From positions 1,674,001 to 1,738,000 of the forward strand of contig JAWWNJ010000011.1 of assembly GCA_037176885.1 (NCBI GenBank): a stretch of DNA of 64,000 nt, read 5' to 3'. This DNA comes from Favolaschia claudopus (Eukaryota > Basidiomycota > Agaricomycetes > Agaricales > Mycenaceae). A model generated the notes under the pieces. The model had not been told where the DNA came from. It saw only the letters and a program-made list of their open reading frames with translations, and did no database searches. This document shows, piece by piece, positions 34,622-45,221 of the stretch; position 1 is the first letter of the stretch, and each line of letters begins with the position of its first letter. Both the position numbers and the translations under genes were made by a program.

Positions 34622-36120
34622 ATCTACCACCACGAAAACGAGAATACGAGAACGAAGACGACAACGACAATCACGACGATGCTTTTTCTCTGCTTTCCTC
34701 GATTGCTTTCGTCCGCTGCGCGTTATTTATTCAAGACTGCATGCATACAACACCACTCACTACGTACATACATCCCCCACGAAATCGAATCATCTCTGTG
34801 TAGTAGTAGTATACCGGCCATCTCTCTCTCTCTATCACTGTCTCAACTGTCAGCTCTGTCTCCCGTGTATCGTCTACGTCTCAAACCGGATCCTTATACC
34901 CTACAGATCGCTATATAGAGTTGTTACGCTCAGAATGACATCTTGCTTGCCTTGGACCCGTTGCGGTCGCATCCATGACCCGTACAGTGTATTGAATTGG
35001 AAGTGGTCCGACTATTGAAACACTCGAGTCTGCTTTTCATAGCGAGGCCGGGGACAATACCGGAGCGCGCCACTACATGCGCCGTGGAGGCTCGGGTTCA
35101 ATACTTTGGACACGAGCTACTTAGTATAGCAAGTTGTCCGTTGGCAGGGTTCTGGTTCTTGCTGTCCAATTGCTATAGAATGGGAGACTCGAGAAGAGAA
35201 GAAGAAGCGAGTGCCATGCAATCGGAAGCGTCACGGTGTAAGCAAGTAGCCCGCTTCTGGGTCGGGGTAGATCGTCATCTTTCCGGCTTTCTCCAAAGGC
35301 CCGGTCGAAGGTCGGTAAGTATCTTGAGATTGTTTTGAGGACAGGTCTTGGTCTCACCGGGATTCTGCTATCTCCCGAAGCCGGCGATTTGCGCTGTAGC
35401 CAGTAGGTGCCAGATAAGTAAAGGACCCAAGAAGACGGATAGTCTGAGAATTGGCAAAGGAACTTGTATAGGTCGTGGGAGGTAGGACTAGGAGCGGGCA
35501 GACGTGGGTGGGGTAGCTCGGGATACTGGGGTCATCCTTCGCGAAGACTGCTGCGAAAGATATTCTCCAGGAAAAAAAAGTCGACGGTCTCGATCTTGTC
35601 GTAGCAATTGCTGAGATGGCGGTCCGGGCTGAGGCCTGAGGGTAGAGATCCATTTATAAATTCAAGAAATCATGGGCTTGCAAATTTTGCGCCTTTCATA
35701 TTCCCAACGCTGTACAACAAGCGTGTAGCGTGGTTCCGGCGACTGGAACCGAGGCACATGTAGGCACAACTATGAAGACCAGGCAGGTCTTCCATTGCTA
35801 AGTCTTCAAAAATGCGAGAGCGAACGTCGTGCAATCTGGAAAGCAGTCGGCCATCACGAAGATCTTCACGCGCTTTTGCTCATCTGTGCTGGCGTGGTGT
35901 TAACATTGACAAAACTTCAAACCGCAAACTGAGTAGCTCGACGCAGAATGATCCTCAGGCTTATAGGGTTCGGTTATTCTACGAATATCGCACACGAAGA
36001 CGCAGGGCAAGATGTAAATTCATGTTTCTAATAATGCAAGTTTCGAAAATCGAAGGGCGTATCAACATCCATGTTACCGTCCAAGAAATTGACCTTATTT
36101 GGACTGTTCCTGCTCCCCTT
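34622..36120. other. Intergenic region between TUP1 and copy C
   Basis: About 1.5 kb. Its last ~145 bases (from about 35974) are homologous to the 3' flank of copy B. A minus-strand ORF at 35354-35653 (MDLYPQASARTAIS...) starts near a TATA-like ttataaat but has no recognised family. Confidence 0.4.
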
Positions 36121-39100
36121 TCACCGCCCCCGCCCCCGCCTCTGTTGCCCCCTTCCCCGTGCATTCGGTGTGCGCTGCTCCGGGTTCCTCCTGGTGTGAG
36201 ATCTGAGTGTCATGGTATGACTTGGCGGAGCGGCGGGTTTGCGTCTCCTGACCTTTTTCTCGACAGCTTCTTCTGCCTTGGACTCAACGGCTGCGGATGT
36301 CATCTTGCTGTGTGCCCCGCTCGCCTCGATCTCCCCGAGCACCGTATCTCCAGCCTGCTTTTGTGCTTCGTCATCCGCATCTGCGACTTGTCCTGACGGG
36401 CCAGCTTGAGCCTTCTTTCTTCGAGACCCTCCTGCCCTCTTCGGCTCCGTGTCAGCGACTTCCTCAGTTGGCACCACTTTCGATTGAAGCTCGACATCTT
36501 GTTTGACCTTCAGGGCAGATTTGGGGCGCTTCACAGCCCTCTCCTTTCCTTTGCCTTTGACATCCACATCCACCTCCTCCTCCTCCTCCTCCTCCATGAT
36601 CTCGCGCTTCCTTTTCAAAATATTCGTTTGGATGCTGCTCACGAAAAGCGAAGTGGGCAACGCAGCCATGAGGTGGTGAAATGCGTCCTGACACAGTACA
36701 GCCTGAGCCATGGCAGGCGTCTCCGTGGTCGTAGCAAGGATGTCCACGTCGATTTGGTTCTCAAATGACGCGACAACGCGAAGAACCCTTCGCTCAGGAG
36801 GATGAGAGTGGGATTTGCGCTTGGATTTTCTGGGCGGGTTCAGAATTTCAATGGCGCGCTCGTGCGATGCAGAGTCGACACCGTGCTCCTGTCGCCAATG
36901 AATACATGACGCGACAAGAAAGAATGGGCGCCTTACCGAGTCACAAAACAACCTAGCGTCATCAAGGTCGGCGAGAAGGTCGCCGCCGTCGCTTTTCGTT
37001 GGCGAAACGCGCATGACGACTGAAACTTCTGTTCCATCGGAAAGCTCGAGAGAGAAGAGTAGATCGGGTGTCAGCGCTTGGGAGGCAGGAATGCAGAATG
37101 GTGTACGATCCGCATGCGCATGCTCCATCCATACCACGACTTCGTCCACATTGTGGGCGCTTGTCACAAGGGGGCCGACAGGCGGATTAGAGTGGGGAAC
37201 CACACCACTTGCGGCATTGGGCATCGCGAGCTTTGCGGACTGCATCGCCCACGCCGGGATCGGTGCGGCGAATGAGAAAATGTCAGATAGCGTGGGCCCA
37301 GAAGTGAAAGCGCGAGCTAGATAGAAAGCGAGACATGCAGCGAAGGCCTTGGAGGTAGGGGGAGGCGTTTGCTGGATGCAAGCAAGGAAGTTCTCAACGT
37401 GGACGACACGATCGCGATCCGGGGGCGAGTTCTGGGAACCGACTTCAGTCAACCATTGCGCAAAGCCAACGACAGGCATCGGCTCGTCGAATGCAATCTC
37501 TTTCATCTCCGCATCGGTAAACCGTCCCAAGGCTATCGTAACCACGACTATATTGTTCCCTGGGAACAGCGGATGATGGCGTTCGGCGACGAGGTAGTGA
37601 TATATAGCACTTCGCAAGTGAAACCGAACTAGATTGCGAGGAGGTCACCGATGAGCATCAAGAGTAGGTGCAACGCACCTGCTTCATTGTACGACCTCTG
37701 AAAATCCAGAGTACGCATGCTTCTCAAAGAATCAGCACCGCGAGTCACTACCCAGTCATGGCGTTGCTCTATTTCTCTCCACCGTTTGCCGTCCGGAGGT
37801 TGAGATTGAGTGAATTTCGCGACATAGTCGTCGAGCACGGTGTGTGGCTTCTGGAAATTCCAGACGACCAGCTCCAAAACCAATGACGCCGTGTAGCGGT
37901 GCCTGCAAAGCGATTAATATATCAGGAAGACCGAGAGACACACTACCGACCTTCCGCCGGTCCATGCCCACGCCCGCTGCAAAAATGCTTGTCCTGAATC
38001 CGTGCTCAGAAAGTCAGGCGGGAGAAAACGCCGCAGATACTGCTCGTGAAGCGACGGGTCATCAAATGAGCCCGTATCCGATATCCATCGCACTTGCTCT
38101 GTGTACTTTGGACGTTCAAAGATATGCTCTGAAATGACGGTACCAGCAATGACCCAGGACAAGGAGCCTGCAGGGAATTGCTGGTCCCAGATATCCACCA
38201 TATTGAGCAAGATCGGATGATTTGCGTAATCCGTGTCAAAAGCAAGTGGGAAACATACATCGGGAGTACCCGCAACAGCCTGTGCCTCATCAACAGTGAT
38301 AAAGAGGTGGTTGTCATGGCCTAGAAGTCGATAAATTGTGTTCAAAGTTCTGGAGAGACTCTCCTGAGGATCGTGGTTCCAAAGAGACACGCAGAGCGCA
38401 ACGAAAATGTCTTCGCCGTCCAGGAATGGAACAAGTTGTATGAATAGCCACTTCATTCTATAATCCTCAATTGTCCCCTTCCCCGTCTCGTGAGCAATTT
38501 CAAGGAACATGCGAAATATCAGGAGGCGCGCGAGCAGAAGTTGGTTGAGACGCCGCTCAGCGAGGGTATGATTACATGCAAGCTTTTGAGCAGAGTTGCT
38601 ATCGGAGGCGTCAACCCGCTCTGTGAAATCGGGGTCAGCGGATAAACGCCTGAATGCGCGGGAAACATCATTCGAGCCCAGCTCTTGAATCGAAATGTTC
38701 CGTATTGTGAAATAGAGACCCCAGCGGTCAGTGAGACCCTCAAATACGAGTCTGGTTTTGCCTGAGCCTGAAGTATTGACCAAAAGACTACATGAATGAA
38801 GCGTCAGAAGAAGAATATTTGCACTCAAAGCAACACGTACGTTTTCTTTCCCCGCACGAAGATGTTGTTCAACCGAGAACACAGAATCGGATTATCCTTG
38901 AAACTTCCCAGATCCTTCAGTATAATGAGAGGAAGACCATGCGCGCCTGGGCACAGAATGCCGAGCGATTCCAGATGTGCAAGCAAGGCCGGATCAGATG
39001 GTTGGGGAACTGGTTCCCATTGAGGAATGGGGCTTGGATTGCCCAAAAACGCAGCAAGATAGGGCTTGATTCCGTCTAAGTAGTCTTGAGCTTCCTTAGG

Positions 39101-39438
39101 AAGTACAGCGTCGGACCTGCGAATGAGAGCTTCAAGCACAATGGTAATTGGTATGAACGTTCGGTCCTGCTGAGCAACATACCTGAATTTCTGATGTCTT
39201 CGTAGAAATCTGCTGGGTGTGCTCGCTTCAACATCTCGTGCAGTTCAGGCGCGCGTTTGAGCAGGTTGAGGCTCTCCGATGGATCCTCATAACGAGGATC
39301 CAAAGCAGGAATGGGCTGCGGCAAGTACAAAGCGACGAGGATAGACAGAGCTTTCGCCGCAAGCTCAATGTCGTCGAGATCGGAGAACTTGTGAAGTTCG
39401 CCCAACGCCTCTTCCCATGTGAGGGGCCGGATAGACAT
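36121..39438 (-). CDS. CR-type NTPase-nuclease-like protein, copy C (full length)
   Basis: Minus-strand exons 39438..39183, 39129..38841, 38787..37951, 37902..37679, 37628..36937, 36888..36121 give 1,021 residues with all junctions GT-AG. The start is the ATG matching copy B; an upstream in-frame ATG (39462) exists. NTPase: NTSGSGKT near residue 187, ITVDEAQAVA, VIAGTVI. The conserved FDDPSLHEQYLRRFLPPDFL and KPHTVLDDYVAKF segments follow. The nuclease-like domain has TPDLLFSLEL but VVMRVSP in place of a lysine motif. After VLRVVASFENQ comes a charged tail with an EEEEEEE run, KGKGKERAVKRPK and RSHTRRN, probably nuclear-targeting. It is the undamaged near-twin of copy B in inverted orientation. 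A Helitron 3' end sits 102 bases upstream of the start codon. Confidence 0.85.
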
Positions 39439-39548
39439 TGCCAATGCCAACGTTCGCCGCAAGCGACTTCGGACTTGTGCCGTTTTGGTGCGTCACCATA
39501 TGTGTGACCTCTGTGACGCTGCTTCTTTTGCTTCTTTTACAAGCGGTC

Positions 39549-39567
39549 GACGGCGCTTCGCGCCGTC
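39549..39567 (-). repeat. Helitron 2 terminal hairpin
   Basis: gacggcg and cgccgtc form a 7-bp stem with a 5-base loop, five bases before the proposed CTTG terminus. Such a hairpin acts as the rolling-circle stop signal. Confidence 0.8.
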
Positions 39568-39613
39568 TCCCACTTTTGGCATGAGCATGAAGATGAAAGT
39601 GTTAAATGATGAT

Positions 39614-42600
39614 TTAGAGTAAAAGCTCTCTCCATACAATATTGGTAGTGCTAGTGGAGCTATCATCTGGGTACTTAAGAATCAATACGTTTTCGGCACT
39701 TGGAACTCGGGTCATTGCCGAATATAGTTGACCATGCGAAAAGACTGGCCGGCGGAGGTCAATTCCCAATTTTTGAACCGTTAAACCTTGACACCCATTG
39801 AACGTCGTCGCGTAGCAAAGTGCGAGAGGAATTTGCTTGCGATGAACGACGAAGTTGAACCCATGTGGTTGGAAATGAAAATTGATTCGCGGAACGTGAA
39901 GTCTCGTCTAGAACAGTAAATATTTAGCGTCACTGCCATAGGTTATGAATTTCAAATAATACCGCTTCCATCTCCTTCCCAGCAACTATCGAAGAAATAG
40001 TCTCCACTTCTACAGAGTGGCGTAGAAGTGTTCGTACGATAACCCGAGTATTTTTGGTTAAACCCCGCGATGCATCGAAATTGCGTGTAAATCGGCATAT
40101 CACACCAACCTTGAGAATCAATTCATGGGGAGGTATGCCCGGTTCCCGTAGTGAGTTTAGAAACTCTGGGTCGTCGAACACAGCTTCATTCGAGCCCTGG
40201 AGGTCATCCTCGATGGCATCCCTACTCACATAGCAATATGAGTTGCCTGGTACACGGGCAAGAATTGTCGAGTTGAACTCGTCAACAAATTGATTATAAG
40301 GCGAGAGGATGGCTCGATTCATGCATGCCGAAGGGTCCATGGTCACTGAGGGAGGAAAAACAAAGTCGGTGAGTTGAGCAATGGATCCAGTGTGGTTGAG
40401 TCGCCCAAGATCGATGAAGTTATGCTCGTAGTCGTCGCCAATTGAGTCAAGAAATGATGAAAACACTGGATCATCTCGTTGTCGCATCGAGTTGTTCAAC
40501 TGGAGAACTTCGAAGCGATTGAAGATTGGTCGAGTTCTAATGGAAGCTTGACATATCGCGGTTCGACCTCCAAATCGAACAACCGGAGCAACCTACACAA
40601 TCTGGCCAACCGTACGCAAATTGAGTAGATATAACTGACGCACCTGACGAAAATCTCCAACAGTGATTAGCATCCTCCCGCCCCAGACACAGTCCAAGCC
40701 AGTGAGACTTCGCATCAATCTGTCAGCGCAGTCGAAAGCTTTAAAATGTAATCCGCCAATCTCGTCGATAACATGACATTTTGCTGCTAGTAACAGTTGA
40801 GCGCGGTCGCTGCGAGGGCCAATGAATGATTCAAGGTGCGGATTATACTCATCCACCGGGATTCCATACAGATAGTGTGTCGTTCGGCCGCCAGGATAAT
40901 TCTTCGCAGCAAAGGCAGAAGACGCTGACAGTAAGATGATTTGATTTGCTTTTCGAAGCGCTCCGATGATTGGATAGAGGACATAGGTCTTACCCCGTCC
41001 TGCTCTGCCGTCGATATGAACAGGGTGAGGATCATTCATCCTCAGCCGATGAATTATTCGATCGTAAATCGCACGCTGCAATATTGATTCATCTGGAGTT
41101 GGGAACGAAAACGGGTCAATATCTCACCTGTTCATCCGTAAGTGCGTCCTTGAATGAACATAAGTCTGTCGGATCTCCATTCCAGCGCAATAGTTCAGCT
41201 TCGACTTCATGTTGCGGTTCAACAGGCTCGGGAAGACCAATGTCAGAGAGGGATTTTCCGAGGCCGCGAAGAAGACTTTGGATTGCCAATAACAGTTCAT
41301 TGCGAATCAAAGCTGGACTGGGTGACTGGGTATCGCGCAACAAACGATCTCTGATGTCGGCGCCGAGGCTTTCTTCGTGAGCTTCCCAAATAGTTAATGC
41401 AGGAGTGCCTTCAACAGCCAGCAGCGCAAAAATCCATCGTAGCTGGGAAGGTGGAGCTCCGAATTCAAGAAGTTCCTCGAAAGCCATTATTCCTTCGTCC
41501 CGATTGTCGAAAAGGCCGAGAGCCCGGGCAGCTTCTTGAAATGTGCCGTATATTACTCCGTCGACGGTTCGAAGCTCAACCCAGTCCCTGGCGCTTCGAT
41601 GGAGCAACAGAGCGCGTAGATAAAATACATCCCCATGTCGAGGATATACCATCTGAATACGGCACACCCCAATATGTCCATCGTCATAAAATCGTATCCG
41701 TTGTCGCGGTCGGCCAGGAAACTCATCTTCTAAGATTTGAAGAGGATGCATAGGTGTTGTTGGATCGTGTTTTTCCATGCGGGTTTGCGATCCGAATTCA
41801 ACATAAGTGAGACTGTCAAGTAAATGATGTTTGGGACGCGCCAAATATCTGATCAATAGAGTGGCATCCGATTGCGAGCCGTTCTTCCGTGCCATCTGAC
41901 CATACTGTCGACCAGGAAGGTGCACAGGTAGACGCTTCACGCCGGGGTGCTTTTCGGTAATGTGAAACGAAGCGAGTCGTGTTGCAGCTTCAATGCTCGA
42001 GAGGTATCGGCCGCGCTGATAGTCTCGAATCTCATCAACAGGCCTTCGAGTCGGAGCATTTCCAGAGTTCGAGTGCACAGTCACCGCCCAATTTGCCTGA
42101 TCAACGGGTTTGAAGAAGTATTTGAATAAATATTGGAAGAGTTGAACTCCAGTTGAGAATTCAACGTTGATGTGACAGTCGTACTTGAGAATGAGAAAAG
42201 GGATATGGGAAACAATGAGTGCGTCCTCGGGGTCACGCCGACGATGTTGAAAGTAACCTAGGAATTTGTTAGTTGAATATTGAGTATGGGTCGACTGAAT
42301 CAAAAAACGAACCGCGTTCGTCGAAAGATGAATCGCCTTTCACGGGTTTCGGAAATCCATACTGACATTTTTTAGGCCAGCCGCAACGGTGATATTGTTT
42401 ATTAGGGTCATGAACGTGAGTCATATGGCTCTTGACCGCGTCGCGGAGCGGTCCAGAGGAGCGCGGTAATTCGGCGCTTAAAAATTTGTTGATTTCATTT
42501 GGAGTCCTCGGAACGTTCTTCAACGCGACTGCGATGTGTTCGTGGGGAAGACCACGTTTCTGGAATTCGGTGACACGAATGTGATAGAGAATGGGACCAA

Positions 42601-44096
42601 AGTTTTCGCGAATGTCCTTCATCAGTAAAGAAAGGTACTGCTGAAAAACTCGAACAATTAAGTCAGGTCGATCGTTCGCAGTTTGTCCAGGTGACAACTG
42701 GGAAGTAATTTCTGGCCAGCGAGGATTTGTCGTGAACGTGATGAAGAGTGTGACCGGCCCAAGAGCTTTACGCAGCGCTAAACAATCAGAGATATTCGCG
42801 GCTGACCACGCAGGTGAATGCACAAATGATGAGGGCAAGCGGATGTTGTCAGCCGGATCATCGTCGCCTTCAACACTCAGAAATTCCTCTTCATCAGGAT
42901 CGGAGTGCTGATTCTGACGAATATAGGTAAGTCTCGCTTCCTCCACTGAGCTCCAAGCGTCCACCAGCCATTCCCCTGGAGACATCAGTAAAATTGGAAC
43001 AGCAATTTCGAGTCAACATACCTGTTAGACGCGAAAATATTGACATTTGGGGACCATTCAAGAAGAAACGTGATCGATACCACCTGGCTTGGCTGAATTT
43101 GGCGCCGTCATGTGTTTGCAAAGAGGTGGACCATCCCATTGTACCGTGAGGCAATAGAAGGAGATAGTGTAGTGGTTCTATATACGGCGAAAGGACGTCA
43201 AGATAAATGGGTTTGTCGTTTCCTTTGCGCTGGATAACCAATTTCCTGCGGGAAGGCTCAGAGGCGGGAGCGAGAGAGATGATAGCAGCAATTTCTCGAG
43301 CAGATGCGTCCGAATGCTCGAGATGGAGAGCGATGTCGGAGTTGTCGGCAGATGATTTCATGTCTTGTAATTTCTGTATGAACGGGTTAATTCGGTTTAA
43401 GCCCGCGAGCAGAGCAGTAATCCATGCTGCGGGAATGTCGAAATCTGCGCCACGGTTGAAAAGTGCGTCGGGATCGTAGATGAACCAACGAAGGGCGTGC
43501 TGTCCCTCATTTACAGGTAGGATTCGATGATACGTTCTCCCACCTTCCAGAGTAACGGCGGAAATTCCGGGTCCGAATTTCATGAAGCTGCCATCCTCAA
43601 CAGCAATTGCGGTGAGCGTAACAATGTTGTTCAATTTGCGAGATAAACCTGCGGTCTTTCGGTTGTTGATAAATGTGTCCCACTCAGTTGGATAGGGCGG
43701 AAGGAGCGGTACATTGTAACGACCCTTAGGCCCACAAACGAAGCATTTGTCGTGTATTCTCTCGCCAGTGAGAGCCTTGATTTTTCATTATTATTGGAAA
43801 TGGGATAGTTGCAACACACGCACCTTTATCCCACATATTTTACAGTTCCTATTCCATCGAAGGCGAAGAGGCTCCGCAATTTGGGACTTGTTTAGAGCCG
43901 AGACACGGTCCCACCATTGACTCTGAACCTCTCCCGAGTGAACCAAATTGGTCCGAGCCACACGCCGAGCAGCAGAGTTGGCGTTGCGGTGCTGCTCATG
44001 CTCAGCCAAGGTCTCGTTTTGTCTCCGCAGTCTTTGCGCGGTTCGTCGCAGGCGACGGTGATATTCAGCTTCGGTCTCGTCTTCCGAGGCAGCCAT
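39614..44096 (-). CDS. Helitron 2 RepHel transposase (interrupted near its 3' end)
   Basis: A spliced minus-strand gene. From 44096 it encodes MAASEDETEAEYHRRLRR, two Cys pairs (NCKICG, DKCFVCG) and a Helitron N domain. The HUH motif is RGLPHEHIAVAL (about 42540) and the paired tyrosines lie in QYLFKYFFKP (about 42115). The Pif1 helicase has DGRAGRGKT, HVIDEIGGLHF, TVGDFRQ, NNSMRQ, and finally CYATTFNGCQGLTVQKLGI and HGQLYSAMTR (about 39790-39700), with a stop at 39614. Introns are inferred at about 43840-43800, 43020-42970, 42320-42260, 41130-41080 and 40650-40600. Between 39930 and 39900 the two halves cannot be joined by a normal GT-AG intron in frame (EIHNLWQ stop; then TRLHVPRINF), so the copy may be disabled there. 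Unlike Helitron 1 it has no protease-like domain. Confidence 0.8.
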
Positions 44097-44382
44097 TGAG
44101 AAAGAGCTCGGTATGCGAGGGCAGTTGGGGGTCGGAAGACACGGATTCGAGCGCAGTGGTATTGTGAGAAAGTCGGATGTATTGCAATGACTACGTGTAC
44201 AGGCGCTTCAAGACTGCGCCAAAGGCGCGCGTAAAATAGCAGTTGGGTGTCCATACTGGAGTGCACTGGGAAGACGTAGAGAGCAGGAGGAGAGACGGAC
44301 AAAAAGGGAGCGTGAGAGTTTGATATGAAACGGTGTGGAAGCTGATAACCGAGCGGAGTTTCAAAAGCTTCGGACAGGCGCA

Positions 44383-44392
44383 ATTTTATAAA
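44383..44392 (-). promoter_or_regulatory. TATA-like box of Helitron 2
   Basis: Minus strand TTTATAAAAT lies about 20 bases inside the proposed 5' terminus and 290 bases upstream of the RepHel start. Confidence 0.4.
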
Positions 44393-44411
44393 GAGGGTGA
44401 CTAAGTTCTGA

Positions 44412-45180
44412 TCAGTCTTGCTCAGTCTTGCTCTCTCAACGGCGGCTCAAGTTAGCTCCAGGTCTTTGTTCTGTTTCGGGTTGAATGGTTCCACGACTGT
44501 GGATGACTACGACCGCGCCCAAACGTTACCCCCCCTGGAATCAGGGCAGTTGATTACCCTTCGGACCAAACTGGGACCCACAGGCGGTGCTGACCCGGCC
44601 CAGCGAGTCAAGAGCCCTAAGCAGCACGCCTTCAAGCAATTTCAACTTAGAGTACATACAAATCCCGTTGGTCAAGTTCTTCGCCTTTCAACACTTACAC
44701 AATGCCAGTGGCGGATCCAGGACAACGAGGTAACCTGATTGCGGGATCTGTACTTCCAATTGTCCTGCTACAAAATTGGAAGACGGTTGCCGAACCGCCG
44801 ACCTGTACAGACATGGGTTCTCTTGTGCCATAGGGCATCGATAATCTTACAGTCAAGCCTACGGTTCACCAAAGGTACACTCACAATGTTCATCCGACGA
44901 GCACCCAGTCCGTGTTGAATCGCAATTTACTTATCTTTTTTTCAGGATGAGCCGCGTATTTCGGTTTCGGATTAACCTTGTTCTCTTGTGGCTCGTGCGA
45001 TGGGAATTTTATAGTCAAGAAACTTACTATCGGACCCTTGATACCGTATGCGGTATGTGTACATGCAGACGCCGTCTCATTGTCATATGTACATACCTTC
45101 TTCGCTGACAGATGCGATCTAAGAGGGAACAAGACAACCTGACGACCGAAGTATTCTCGTCCGTCTATTGTTTTTTAATG
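44412..45180. other. Intergenic region between Helitron 2 and copy D
   Basis: The first ~90 bases are the displaced 5' flank of copy C. The rest shows no gene I can support; the ORF at 44418-44738 has no recognised domain. Confidence 0.45.
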
Positions 45181-45190
45181 TATATATAAG
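45181..45190 (+). promoter_or_regulatory. TATA box upstream of copy D
   Basis: TATATATAAG, 31 bases upstream of the copy D start codon. It implies a very short 5' leader. Confidence 0.5.
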
Positions 45191-45221
45191 TCATAGACGA
45201 CAAAGACACCCAGCAATCGAC

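Larger units (their letters stand above)
39540..44411 (-). mobile_element. Helitron 2, 4,872 bp with both ends proposed
   Basis: On the minus strand the element starts TCAGAACTTAGTC (44411) after a host A and ends hairpin-GACCGCTTG (39540) before a host T, the A|T insertion context of Helitrons with a 5'-TC. The 3' hairpin is gacggcg-cgaag-cgccgtc (39549-39567). The last four bases are CTTG, a variant of the usual CTRR. Independent support: copy B, which has no insertion, matches the sequence on both sides, namely copy C's 5' flank below 39540 and caacccgaa.cagaacaaagac beyond 44411. Confidence 0.8.
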
